A stretch of DNA of 9,823 bases from Fimenecus sp045611635 (GCA_045611635.1 JAZKXL010000007.1:1-9823), one strand, 5' to 3'; shown: positions 1-7,198, counted from the stretch's first letter. Notes: generated by a model not told the origin, from the letters alone. Translations and numbers: made by a program.

Positions 1-1159
1 CTGAGATTGTGAACTGACGAACACGAATAAGTCCGTGCATTTCACCTGATGCTTCGTTTCTGAATAGTGTTGATGTTTCGTTAAGTCTCATTGGCAAATC
101 ACGGTATGAACGACCACGATTTAAGTACGCCTGATACTGGAATGGACAAGTCATTGGACGAAGTGCAAATACTTCTTTATCCTTTTCCTCATCACCCAAA
201 ACGAACATACCATCCTGATAGTGATCCCAGTGACCTGAAACCTTGTAAAGGTCGCTCTTTGCCATAAATGGTGTCTTTGTAAGGTGCCAGCCTCTCTTCT
301 GTTCTTCGTCTTCAACAAATCTCTGAAGAAGCTGAATAATTCTTGCACCCTTAGGGAGCATAATTGGAAGACCTTGACCGATTAACTCACTTGTTGTGAA
401 AAGTTCAAGTTCACGACCAAGTTTGTTGTGGTCACGTTTTCTTGCTTCTTCAAGTTGTGCTAAATGCTCGTCAAGTGCTGATTGTTTTGGAAAAGCAGTT
501 GCGTAAATTCTTTGAAGCATCTTATTCTTTTCGTTACCTCTCCAATAAGCACCTGTGCAAGCAGTAAGTTTAAATGCTTTAACACTACCTGTTGACATAA
601 GGTGAGGGCCTGCGCAAAGTTCTGTAAATTCACCCTGTTTATAGAATGAAATTGACTCGCCTTTGTCAGCGTGTTCATTGATAAGCTCAACTTTGTAGAT
701 TTCGCCTTTTTCTTCCATCATAGCAATAGCTTCAGCAGGTGAGAGTTCGAATTTTTCAAGTGGTAAATCTTCTTTAACGATTTTCTTCATCTCAGCTTCA
801 ATTTTTTCAAGAATTTCAGGAGTGAATGAAACATCCGAATCAAAATCATAATAAAAACCGTTATCGACTGATGGACCAATAGCAAGTTTTACATCAGGGT
901 AAAGACGCTTAACTGCTTGTGCCATAATGTGAGATGCAGTGTGCCAAAATGTTTTTTTACCCTCGATTTCATCAAATGTTACGATTTCAAGAGCACAGTC
1001 TTCATTAACTGCAGTTCTTAAATCACAGTAATTTCCGTTAATTTTTGCACCACAAGCGGATTTGTATAAACCCATACCAATAGATTTAGCAATATCAGCA
1101 ATAGTAGTGCCAGCTTCGTATTCTTTAATAACGTCGCCTTTAAGTGTTACCTTAATCAT
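1..1159 (-). CDS. thrS: threonyl-tRNA synthetase, N-terminal 386 residues (3' end off window)
   Basis: Cytoplasmic class II synthetase that charges tRNA-Thr with threonine. I translated the minus strand from ATG 1159-1157; it stays open for 386 codons to the left edge. The order is TGS domain (about residues 1-62), then the N2 editing domain with zinc/editing residues H73, H77, C182 and H186 (WHTASH and LCAGPH), then the start of the catalytic core. The core shows MTCPF (C338, the expected catalytic zinc ligand) and motif 2 around NETSTLFRNEASGEMHG (residues 360-376), ending in RVRQFTIS. Editing and active-site landmarks seen here are intact. The start has SD AAGGAGA (1175-1169) 9 nt upstream. 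Full-length enzymes have about 580-640 residues, so the anticodon-binding domain and part of the core are missing only because the window ends. Expression is controlled by the T-box leader. The motif 2 wording resembles clostridial ThrRS (inference). Confidence 0.97.
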   Translation of the reverse strand, partial: MIKVTLKGDVIKEYEAGTTIADIAKSIGMGLYKSACGAKINGNYCDLRTAVNEDCALEIVTFDEIEGKKTFWHTASHIMAQAVKRLYPDVKLAIGPSVDNGFYYDFDSDVSFTPEILEKIEAEMKKIVKEDLPLEKFELSPAEAIAMMEEKGEIYKVELINEHADKGESISFYKQGEFTELCAGPHLMSTGSVKAFKLTACTGAYWRGNEKNKMLQRIYATAFPKQSALDEHLAQLEEARKRDHNKLGRELELFTTSELIGQGLPIMLPKGARIIQLLQRFVEDEEQKRGWHLTKTPFMAKSDLYKVSGHWDHYQDGMFVLGDEEKDKEVFALRPMTCPFQYQAYLNRGRSYRDLPMRLNETSTLFRNEASGEMHGLIRVRQFTIS

Positions 1160-1446
1160 AGCAATATATCTCCTTTGCATTATATACATAAATAAAAAAA
1201 GCACTTCATCCATAAAACAGGATGAAATGCTATAAATACAACATTCCACGGTTCCACCCGTATTGCGAAATATAAATATTCCGCCACTTAAAAGACTTTA
1301 ACGCAGTCATACGGTACGGCTTAATCTTAATGTTTTCACCGTCACTCGAAAGTGGTCTTAGGATAGTAAATTGATTTCTCACACCAACCGAAATCTCTCT
1401 GAAAATTCACATTATCCATCGTTCTTTCTCAACGCTTTATAAATAT
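1160..1446 (-). promoter_or_regulatory. T-box riboswitch leader of thrS
   Basis: Untranslated leader that senses uncharged tRNA-Thr and permits thrS readthrough. On the minus strand, Stem I carries the conserved AGAGAG (about 1400-1395) and GGTTGGTGTGAGAAA elements (about 1389-1375). A specifier region follows with ACC at 1356-1354 and then ACT at 1353-1351, both Thr codons. The T-box core GGGTGGAACCGTGG (1259-1246) contains the bulge UGGA (1256-1253) that pairs with the tRNA acceptor end. The T-box 5' strand can pair with CATCCTG (about 1225-1219), which also forms the 5' arm of the terminator, giving the mutually exclusive structures of a transcriptional T-box. The 5' boundary is inferred from the promoter. 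The specifier register (ACC preferred, because an A follows it) was read by eye, not folded. Confidence 0.93.
1194..1230 (-). terminator. T-box attenuator terminator
   Basis: On the minus strand GCATTTCATCC (1230-1220) pairs with GGATGAAGTGC (1211-1201), an 11-bp stem with one U-G pair and an 8-nt loop, followed directly by seven T (1200-1194). It sits between the T-box core and the thrS SD, so it is the attenuator that stops transcription when tRNA-Thr is charged. Confidence 0.93.
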
Positions 1447-1452
1447 GTATAT

Positions 1453-1481
1453 ATTTTATACTCATTTTAATATAATGTCAA
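1453..1481 (-). promoter_or_regulatory. sigma-A-type promoter of thrS
   Basis: TTGACA (1481-1476) and TAAAAT (1458-1453) are separated by 17 nt, a near-consensus housekeeping promoter on the minus strand. The predicted start near 1446 puts the whole T-box Stem I in the transcript. It is divergent from the hrcA promoter; the two -35 boxes are about 45 bp apart. Confidence 0.8.
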
Positions 1482-1526
1482 CACCTAAATAAACTAAACA
1501 TTCACAAATTATTTACAAATATTTCC

Positions 1527-1555
1527 TTGACATTTTTTGAGAAACAATGTATATT
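1527..1555 (+). promoter_or_regulatory. sigma-A-type promoter of the hrcA-dnaK operon
   Basis: TTGACA (1527-1532), a 17-nt spacer, and TATATT (1550-1555). The predicted start near 1562 lies just upstream of CIRCE, so bound HrcA would block the initial transcribed region. An AT-rich direct repeat, ACAAATTATTT then ACAAATATTT (1504-1524), directly precedes the -35 box and could act as an UP-like element. Confidence 0.85.
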
Positions 1556-1566
1556 ATTTAATAGAG

Positions 1567-1593
1567 TTAGCACTCTAATGGTGAGAGTGCTAA
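1567..1593 (+). promoter_or_regulatory. CIRCE operator (HrcA binding site)
   Basis: TTAGCACTC (1567-1575), a 9-nt spacer and GAGTGCTAA (1585-1593) match the CIRCE consensus exactly. HrcA dimers bind this element to repress chaperone operons; heat titrates GroEL and inactivates HrcA (known of the family). It lies between promoter and hrcA start, so the operon is autoregulated. It is the only CIRCE I find in the window. Confidence 0.98.
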
Positions 1594-1616
1594 ACAACAC
1601 AAAAAGAGGTGAAGAA

Positions 1617-2645
1617 ATGCAACTCAGCGAGAGAAAAGAAAGAATCCTTGCCGCCATTGTTGAATGGTATATCGCAACAGGTGAGCCGGTTGGTTCAAAA
1701 ACCTTGCTTGAGTATTCACGCATTCCTGTTTCATCCGCTACTATTCGTAATGAAATGGCAGAGCTTGACCGTTTAGGTTTTATTGAACAACCACATACAT
1801 CAGCAGGTCGAATTCCATCACAAATGGGTTATCGTTATTATGTTGATAAATTAATGAACCGTTATGAATTGCCAATTCAAGAAAAACGACTTATTGAAGC
1901 AAGACTTTCCGATGCAGGTGGTGAGCCACAACAAATTCTTGAACAAGCAGGTCAAGTACTTGCCGAACTTACAAATTGTGCTGTTGTTTCAACAACTCCG
2001 TCAGATGAAAATGCAGTAATCCGTAGAGTAGAACTTGTTCCTCTTGGTACTCATACTGCTATGATGGTTATGCTTTCATCATCAGGTATTCTTAAAAGTC
2101 GCGTTTGTAGAACGGACACTGAATTGAACTTAGAACTGATTGAAACTTTTTATAATATAGTTTCAAAACACTTTATAGGGAAATCCGCAAGTGAAGTAAG
2201 TATAGCACTTATTCAAACTCTAGCACTTTCATTAGGTAGCAAATCTCTTGCTATATCACCTTTACTTGTAACACTTTCCGATTTGGCACAACTTACTGAG
2301 CAAACACAACTTTTGTTAGAGGGTCAGTCGAATTTACTAAATTACACTGATTACCCTAACGCTTATGAAATAATGGAGTTTTTGCGTAGGGGAGAGCCAC
2401 TAACAAACTTGTTTTCAGGTCACAAAACTGAAAATGATACTAATGTTCTTATTGGTAAAGAGAATTTTTATAGAGAATTGCAAGATTCATCTCTTATTTT
2501 CTCTCATTATTCCGTTGGTGGAAACGATAGTGGCGCATTAGGACTTATCGGTCCAACAAGAATTGACTATGCACGGCTTATTCCAAGCTTAAAATATTTA
2601 ACTGAAATTGTGGGCAGTATAATGTCCGACACATTGGAGGATTAA
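1617..2645 (+). CDS. hrcA: heat-inducible transcription repressor HrcA
   Basis: Cytoplasmic DNA-binding repressor of class I heat-shock genes, 342 residues, a usual length. The N-terminal winged helix (about residues 1-75) ends in the family signature HTSAGRIPSQMGYRYYVD (60-77); the GAF-like and dimerisation regions follow, and the C terminus has the conserved LGLIGPTRIDYARLIPSLKY stretch. I chose ATG 1617 because SD AGAGGTG (1605-1611) lies 5 nt upstream and the protein then begins MQLSERKERIL, as HrcA normally does. The reading frame is open back to TTG 1527, but that codon is the promoter -35 box and the extension would translate through CIRCE. It is the first gene of the operon; the grpE start follows the stop by one base. 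Confidence 0.97.
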   Translation: MQLSERKERILAAIVEWYIATGEPVGSKTLLEYSRIPVSSATIRNEMAELDRLGFIEQPHTSAGRIPSQMGYRYYVDKLMNRYELPIQEKRLIEARLSDAGGEPQQILEQAGQVLAELTNCAVVSTTPSDENAVIRRVELVPLGTHTAMMVMLSSSGILKSRVCRTDTELNLELIETFYNIVSKHFIGKSASEVSIALIQTLALSLGSKSLAISPLLVTLSDLAQLTEQTQLLLEGQSNLLNYTDYPNAYEIMEFLRRGEPLTNLFSGHKTENDTNVLIGKENFYRELQDSSLIFSHYSVGGNDSGALGLIGPTRIDYARLIPSLKYLTEIVGSIMSDTLED

Positions 2646-2646
2646 A

Positions 2647-3150
2647 ATGGCAAAAGAAAAGAAAACACCTGAAGAGGTAATGGAAGAAACAGTTGAAAAT
2701 ACTGAACCAACTGTTGAAGAAAAAATTACAGCAGAACTTAATGAAACAAAAGATAAACTTTTGAGAGTTATGGCGGAATACGATAATTTCCGTAAACGCT
2801 CACAAAAGGAAAAAGAGATGGCTTACGGTGATACAAAGGCATCAACAATAGCCGAGTTTTTACCGGTGTATGATAATTTTATTCGTGCAATGAGTGCCGA
2901 AGCTACTGATTTAGACTCTTTTAAAAAAGGTATTGAAATGATTTTTAATCAGTATGGTGAAACATTTAAAAAACTTGGTGTTGAATCTTTTGGTGAAAAA
3001 GGTGAAATTTTTGACCCTAACATTCATAATGCAGTAATGCATGGTGAAGATGACACACTCCCTGAAAACAGTATTTCAGATGTATTCTCAACGGGATACA
3101 AAATGGGTGATAGAGTAATCCGTCCTGCAATAGTAAAAGTAGTTAACTAA
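2647..3150 (+). CDS. grpE: nucleotide exchange factor GrpE
   Basis: Co-chaperone dimer that releases ADP from DnaK, 167 residues. The first 30 or so residues are acidic and low in complexity, followed by the long helical stretch (about 30-60, with AEYDNFRKRSQKEKE) that forms the paired helices. The C-terminal beta-domain carries the GrpE signature from FDPNIHNAVMHGEDD (122-136) to STGYKMGDRVIRPAIVKVV (148-166). SD GGAGG (2636-2640) lies inside the end of hrcA, 6 nt before the ATG, and the intergenic gap is one base, so translational coupling with hrcA is likely. The length is at the short end of the usual range (about 165-210), the difference being in the acidic N terminus. Confidence 0.97.
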   Translation: MAKEKKTPEEVMEETVENTEPTVEEKITAELNETKDKLLRVMAEYDNFRKRSQKEKEMAYGDTKASTIAEFLPVYDNFIRAMSAEATDLDSFKKGIEMIFNQYGETFKKLGVESFGEKGEIFDPNIHNAVMHGEDDTLPENSISDVFSTGYKMGDRVIRPAIVKVVN

Positions 3151-3205
3151 CTGTTAAATAACAGTAAATAATATTATAAACAAACCTATTAGGAGGAATA
3201 AATTT

Positions 3206-5044
3206 ATGGCAAAAGTTATTGGTATTGACTTAGGTACAACAAACTCATGCGTAGCAGTAATTGAAGGTGGCGAACCTGTTGTTATTGCTAATGCTGAAGG
3301 TGCTAGAACAACTCCATCAGTTGTAGCATTTTCAAAAACAGGCGAAAGAATGGTTGGTCAGGTTGCAAAGCGTCAGGCAATCACAAACCCTGATAGAACA
3401 ATCGCATCAATCAAAAGACATATGGGTACAAACTATAAAGTAAATATTGATGGTAAAGATTACACTCCACAAGAAATTTCAGCAATGACACTTCAAAAGC
3501 TTAAGGCAGATGCTGAAGCTTATCTTGGTGCACCTGTAACTGAAGCAGTTATTACTGTTCCTGCATACTTTACTGACTCACAACGTCAAGCAACAAAAGA
3601 TGCAGGTAAAATTGCAGGTCTTGAAGTAAAGAGAATTATTAACGAACCAACAGCAGCTGCACTTGCTTATGGTATCGACAAGGAAGATGACCAAAAAGTT
3701 ATGGTTTACGACCTTGGTGGTGGTACATTTGACGTTTCAATTATTGAAATGGGCGATGGTGTTCAAGAAGTTCTTGCAACAGCAGGTAATAACCGCCTTG
3801 GTGGTGATGACTTTGACCAAAAAATCATTGATTGGCTTGCTGATGAGTTCAAGAAAGAGCAAGGTATTGACCTTCGTTCAGATAAAATGGCTATGCAACG
3901 TCTTAAGGAAGCAGCAGAAAAAGCAAAGATTGAACTTTCAGGTGTAACAACATCTCAAATCAGTCTTCCATTCATCACTGCTGATTCAACAGGTCCTAAG
4001 CACCTTGAAACAACTCTTACACGAGCAAAGTTCAACGAAATGACAGCTGACCTTGTTGAAGCAACAATGGGTCCAGTTCGCCAAGCACTTGCTGACTCAG
4101 GTCTTCAACCATCACAACTTAACAAAATCCTTATGGTTGGTGGTTCTTCAAGAATTCCTGCAGTTCAGGAAGCAGTTAAGAAATATACAGGTAAAGAACC
4201 ATTTAAGGGCATTAACCCTGATGAATGTGTAGCAGTTGGTGCTGCAATTCAAGGTGGTGTTCTTGGTGGTGAAGTTGAAGGACTCCTTCTTCTTGACGTT
4301 ACTCCACTTTCACTTGGTATTGAAACAATGGGTGGCGTAAGCACAAAAATTATTGAAAGAAATACAACAATCCCAACAAAGAAGAGCCAAATTTTCTCAA
4401 CTGCGGCTGATAATCAAACATCAGTTGAAGTTCACGTTCTTCAAGGCGAAAGAGAGTTTGCAAGAGACAACAAAACTCTTGGTATTTTCCACCTTGATGG
4501 TATTCTTCCTGCACGCCGTGGTGTTCCACAAATTGAAGTAACATTTGATATTGACGCTAATGGTATTGTTAATGTTTCAGCAAAGGACCTTGGCACAAAT
4601 AAAGAACAATCAATTTCAATCACATCTTCAACAAATATGTCAAAAGAAGATATTGAAAAAGCAGTTCAAGATGCTGAAAAGTTTGCTGAAGAAGATAAGA
4701 AACGCAAAGAAGCAGTTGATGCAAGAAACGCTGCTGACCAAATGGTATATCAGGTTGAAAAAATCCTTGCTGATGAGGGCGACAAGATTCCTGAAAATGA
4801 CAAAACTGAAATTCAAGGCAAGCTTGATGCATTAAAAGAAGCACTTAAAGGTGAAGATATTGAACTTATCAAGTCAAAGCAAGAAGAACTTACACAAGCT
4901 TTCTATAAGATTTCAGAAGAACTTTACAAACAAGCACAAGCAGCACAAGGCGGTGCAAACCCAGGCGCAGGTTATGACCCTAACGCAGGTGCAGCACCAA
5001 ATGGTGATGGCTATTACGATGCTGATTTCAAAGATGTAGAATAA
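3206..5044 (+). CDS. dnaK: molecular chaperone DnaK (Hsp70)
   Basis: ATP-dependent cytoplasmic Hsp70, 612 residues. The ATPase domain (about 1-355) has the phosphate-1 loop IDLGTTNS (7-14), DLGGGTFDVSI (169-179) and ILMVGGSSRIPAVQE (308-322). The interdomain linker is around GLLLLDVTPLSL (359-370), followed by the substrate-binding beta-sandwich and the helical lid. Between residues 70 and 90 the chain runs from IKRHMG to the TPQEIS region without the roughly 24-residue insert of Gram-negative DnaK, a known Firmicutes/Actinobacteria signature. The tail is Gly/Ala/Asn rich and ends YYDADFKDVE. SD AGGAGG (3191-3196) lies 9 nt before the ATG. The 55-bp gap after grpE holds a small hairpin (CTGTT/AACAG, 3151-3164) but no terminator, so it is co-transcribed under CIRCE control. 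Confidence 0.99.
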   Translation: MAKVIGIDLGTTNSCVAVIEGGEPVVIANAEGARTTPSVVAFSKTGERMVGQVAKRQAITNPDRTIASIKRHMGTNYKVNIDGKDYTPQEISAMTLQKLKADAEAYLGAPVTEAVITVPAYFTDSQRQATKDAGKIAGLEVKRIINEPTAAALAYGIDKEDDQKVMVYDLGGGTFDVSIIEMGDGVQEVLATAGNNRLGGDDFDQKIIDWLADEFKKEQGIDLRSDKMAMQRLKEAAEKAKIELSGVTTSQISLPFITADSTGPKHLETTLTRAKFNEMTADLVEATMGPVRQALADSGLQPSQLNKILMVGGSSRIPAVQEAVKKYTGKEPFKGINPDECVAVGAAIQGGVLGGEVEGLLLLDVTPLSLGIETMGGVSTKIIERNTTIPTKKSQIFSTAADNQTSVEVHVLQGEREFARDNKTLGIFHLDGILPARRGVPQIEVTFDIDANGIVNVSAKDLGTNKEQSISITSSTNMSKEDIEKAVQDAEKFAEEDKKRKEAVDARNAADQMVYQVEKILADEGDKIPENDKTEIQGKLDALKEALKGEDIELIKSKQEELTQAFYKISEELYKQAQAAQGGANPGAGYDPNAGAAPNGDGYYDADFKDVE

Positions 5045-5054
5045 TTAATAAATA

Positions 5055-5083
5055 ACGGACAGTTCCTAAAAAGAACTGTCCGT
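5055..5083 (+). other. intercistronic hairpin between dnaK and dnaJ
   Basis: ACGGACAGTTC (5055-5065) and GAACTGTCCGT (5073-5083) form a perfect 11-bp stem with a 7-nt loop. The sequence after it is AAACCCC, not a T run, so it is not a normal intrinsic terminator. An mRNA 3'-end stabiliser, processing barrier or partial attenuator that makes dnaK exceed dnaJ expression is plausible (inference). The dnaJ SD begins about 15 nt further on. Confidence 0.8.
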
Positions 5084-5108
5084 AAACCCCTATTATTTGG
5101 AGATACTT

Positions 5109-6257
5109 ATGGCAGAAAAAAGAGATTATTATGAGGTGCTTGGTGTTGATAAATCAGCATCCGATGATGAAATTAAAAAGGCATACCGAAAAGCCGCAAA
5201 AAAATATCATCCAGACTTAAACCCTAATAATAAAGAAGCTGAAGAAAAGTTCAAAGAAGCAAACGAGGCATATGAAATTCTTTCCGATAGTGAAAAGAAA
5301 GCACGATATGACCAATTCGGTCATGCAGGTGTTGACCCTAACTACGGTGCAGGTCAAGGCGGTTATGGTGGCGGATTCGGCGGAATGGATTTTGACCTTG
5401 GTGATATTTTTGGCTCAATTTTCGGCGGTGGATTCGGTGGTGGTTTTGGCGGTGGCCGCGCAAATCCAAACGCTCCACAACGTGGTAGTGACACACAGGC
5501 AAGTATTACAATTTCATTTGAAGAAGCAGCTAAAGGTTGCTCTCGTTCAATTGACACAATGCGAATTGAAACTTGTGAAGAATGTAAAGGAAATGGTTGC
5601 GCAAGTGGCCATTCACCAAAGACTTGTCCTGAATGTAATGGTCGTGGTCAAGTAACAGTAGGGCAAAGAACACCATTTGGCGTAATTCAGTCATCAAAAC
5701 CATGCTCTCGTTGTAATGGTAAAGGAACAATCATCGACAACCCTTGTAAAAAGTGTAATGGAGCAGGTAGAGTACGTAAGAGCGCAAAACTTGATATTAA
5801 CATTCCTGCAGGTGTAGATGACCGCCAAATCCTTACAGTTCGTGGTCAGGGTAATAAAGGCGTTAATGGTGGACCTTCAGGTGACCTTAACATTGTTGTT
5901 AATGTCCGCCCACATCCAATTTTTGAACGTGACGGTTATAATGTTTGGTGCGATGTTCATCTTTCATTTATGCAGGTTGCATTAGGTTGTAAAATTCAAG
6001 TGCCAACCCTTGATGGTAAGGTTGAATATAATGTTCCTGCGGGCACACAACCTCACGATGTATTCAAACTTCGTGGACGCGGTATTCAAAGTCGTAGCGG
6101 TATGGGTAAAGGCGACCAACTTGTGCGCATTATTGTAGATGTTCCAAAGAAACTTACCCAAAACCAAGAAGAACTTATTAAACAACTTGCACTTGAGTTT
6201 AATATTGATAACTTAAATGAGGATAAAAAAGGATTCTTTGGTAAAAAGAAAAAATAG
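5109..6257 (+). CDS. dnaJ: molecular chaperone DnaJ (Hsp40)
   Basis: Type I Hsp40 that delivers unfolded substrates to DnaK and stimulates its ATPase, 382 residues. The J domain (about 4-71) contains the essential HPD (34-36). A Gly/Phe-rich segment (about 80-117, with repeated GGGFGG) follows. The zinc-binding domain has all four CxxCxGxG motifs: CEECKGNG (156-163), CPECNGRG (173-180), CSRCNGKG (199-206) and CKKCNGAG (213-220). Then come the C-terminal beta domains and a basic tail, GFFGKKKK. I chose ATG 5109 because SD GGAGA (5099-5103) lies 5 nt upstream and MAEKRDYYEVLG is the normal beginning; an in-frame TTG at 5097 would overlap the SD. It is the last gene of the operon, followed by a terminator. 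No prmA, often found next in Firmicutes, is present. Confidence 0.98.
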   Translation: MAEKRDYYEVLGVDKSASDDEIKKAYRKAAKKYHPDLNPNNKEAEEKFKEANEAYEILSDSEKKARYDQFGHAGVDPNYGAGQGGYGGGFGGMDFDLGDIFGSIFGGGFGGGFGGGRANPNAPQRGSDTQASITISFEEAAKGCSRSIDTMRIETCEECKGNGCASGHSPKTCPECNGRGQVTVGQRTPFGVIQSSKPCSRCNGKGTIIDNPCKKCNGAGRVRKSAKLDINIPAGVDDRQILTVRGQGNKGVNGGPSGDLNIVVNVRPHPIFERDGYNVWCDVHLSFMQVALGCKIQVPTLDGKVEYNVPAGTQPHDVFKLRGRGIQSRSGMGKGDQLVRIIVDVPKKLTQNQEELIKQLALEFNIDNLNEDKKGFFGKKKK

Positions 6258-6270
6258 TAAATAACAGTAG

Positions 6271-6300
6271 GGCGGGGAACTAATCTCCGCCTTTATTTAT
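6271..6300 (+). terminator. intrinsic terminator of the dnaK operon
   Basis: GGCGGGGA (6271-6278) pairs with TCTCCGCC (6284-6291) through a 5-nt loop, an 8-bp GC-rich stem with one G-U pair, followed by TTTATTTAT. It begins 13 nt after the dnaJ stop. Confidence 0.88.
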
Positions 6301-6302
6301 GC

Positions 6303-6457
6303 AAATTATAGTTTGTCGAGATGATTGGAGTTATATGTCATTCTGAGGAACGAAGTGACGAAGAATCTCTATTGGTTGATATGTTACCGTTGAAGATTCT
6401 TCGCTACGCTCAGAATGACCGATTCCTTTAATCATTCTGTTAGACAAACTCTAATTT
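6303..6457. repeat. 155-bp imperfect palindromic repeat element (MITE/REP-like)
   Basis: The two halves are inverted copies. Outer arms: AGTTTGTC (6310-6317) against GACAAACT (6443-6450), flanked by AATT on both sides. Inner arms: GTCATTCTGAG (6337-6347) against CTCAGAATGAC (6409-6419), then GAAGAATCT (6360-6368) against AGATTCTTC (6394-6402). The left inner arm carries about five extra bases (GGAACGAAGTGA for GCGTAGC). The centre (about 6370-6393) is unpaired. I see no ORF or transposase, so it looks like a non-coding dispersed palindrome; whether it is a mobile miniature element is inference. It fills the gap between the dnaJ terminator and the hemolysin III gene. Confidence 0.75.
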
Positions 6458-6476
6458 ATCGAAAATATTTAATATA

Positions 6477-6505
6477 TTGAAATATACTATAAAGAATAGT
6501 AATAT
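6477..6505 (+). promoter_or_regulatory. possible promoter of the hemolysin III family gene
   Basis: TTGAAA (6477-6482), a 17-nt spacer and TAATAT (6500-6505). The predicted start near 6512 would leave a leader of only about a dozen bases, beginning at the SD. The region is very AT rich, so chance matches are likely. Confidence 0.4.
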
Positions 6506-6524
6506 ATATAAAGTAGGTGATATG

Positions 6525-7193
6525 ATGAACAACTTTGATTCAATAAAACTCGTTGATTATTCAAGAAAAGAAGATTGTGTAAATTCAATAACACATATAA
6601 TCGGTGCCGTATTTGCAATTATCGTATTGATTTTATGTATTGGTCGTGGAGTTTTACTTAGTCGCATTGATTATATACTTTTAAGTCTTGTTTATGGTAT
6701 TACAATGCTTGCGGTTTTCGTTTGCTCATCAGTATATCACGCGCTTAAACCAAGCAAAGCCAAAAAAGTAATGCGTGTAGTTGACCACGCTATGATTAAC
6801 TTTATGATAGTAGGCACAATAACACCCTATATGGTTTTAGCTGTAGCACCGATTAAGCCCATAATGGCTTATGTTTTGCTCGCAGTTTGTTGGGTAGCTG
6901 CAATAACCGCAGTTGTAATTACATTTACACTGTTTAATAAAACTAAAGTTATTCAAATGATTTTGTATATGGCAATAGGATGGTCATCATTCGTGACTGT
7001 GTTTGTGTTGTGGAAGCATTTTACACCAACTGCAATAGTTTTAATGATTACTGGTGGTATTGCATATACAGTCGGTGCAATTCTATATGGTATAGGCAAA
7101 AAGAAAAAATATATCCATGCAGTATTTCATATCTTCATAATTCTTGGCTCACTTCTTCATTTTCTTGGATTATATCTATATGTATTTATTTAA
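6525..7193 (+). CDS. hemolysin III family (TrhA/PAQR-like) membrane protein
   Basis: Integral membrane protein of 222 residues, the usual size for the family, with about seven hydrophobic helices (roughly 21-42, 50-70, 90-108, 112-134, 143-162, 167-190 and 198-221). Family landmarks are present: ED-x-VNSITHIIG near the N terminus (16-27), SSVYH (68-72), VVDHAMINFMIVG (85-97), and the closing HAVFHIFIILGSLLHF (198-213). These Ser/His/Asp/His residues form the putative metal site of the PAQR superfamily. Members are linked to membrane-energetics homeostasis in Bacillus and, historically, to haemolysis; the real role here is unknown. I chose ATG 6525 because AGGTGA (6515-6520) is then 4 nt upstream; ATG 6522 is too close, and TTG 6477 gives an atypical extension. 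It is a single gene between the palindromic repeat and a terminator, convergent with queT. Confidence 0.9.
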   Translation: MNNFDSIKLVDYSRKEDCVNSITHIIGAVFAIIVLILCIGRGVLLSRIDYILLSLVYGITMLAVFVCSSVYHALKPSKAKKVMRVVDHAMINFMIVGTITPYMVLAVAPIKPIMAYVLLAVCWVAAITAVVITFTLFNKTKVIQMILYMAIGWSSFVTVFVLWKHFTPTAIVLMITGGIAYTVGAILYGIGKKKKYIHAVFHIFIILGSLLHFLGLYLYVFI

Positions 7194-7198
7194 TCAAA

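Noticed and set aside
1527..1616. 30-codon N-terminal extension of HrcA starting at TTG 1527
   Set aside because: That TTG is the promoter -35 box, transcription starts after it, and the extension would translate CIRCE. ATG 1617 has a good SD and the normal HrcA N terminus.
3663..3947. Overlapping open frames inside dnaK and dnaJ on both strands
   Set aside because: They have no SD and are low-complexity shadows of strongly supported chaperone frames; the same holds for the frames antisense to thrS, the hydrolase and carB.
5055..5083. Hairpin as an intrinsic terminator of a short operon
   Set aside because: No T run follows on the plus strand and dnaJ starts 25 bp later with a good SD but no promoter of its own that I can see.
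5097..5108. TTG start of DnaJ four codons upstream
   Set aside because: It overlaps the SD that serves ATG 5109, and MAEKRDYYEVLG is the normal DnaJ beginning.
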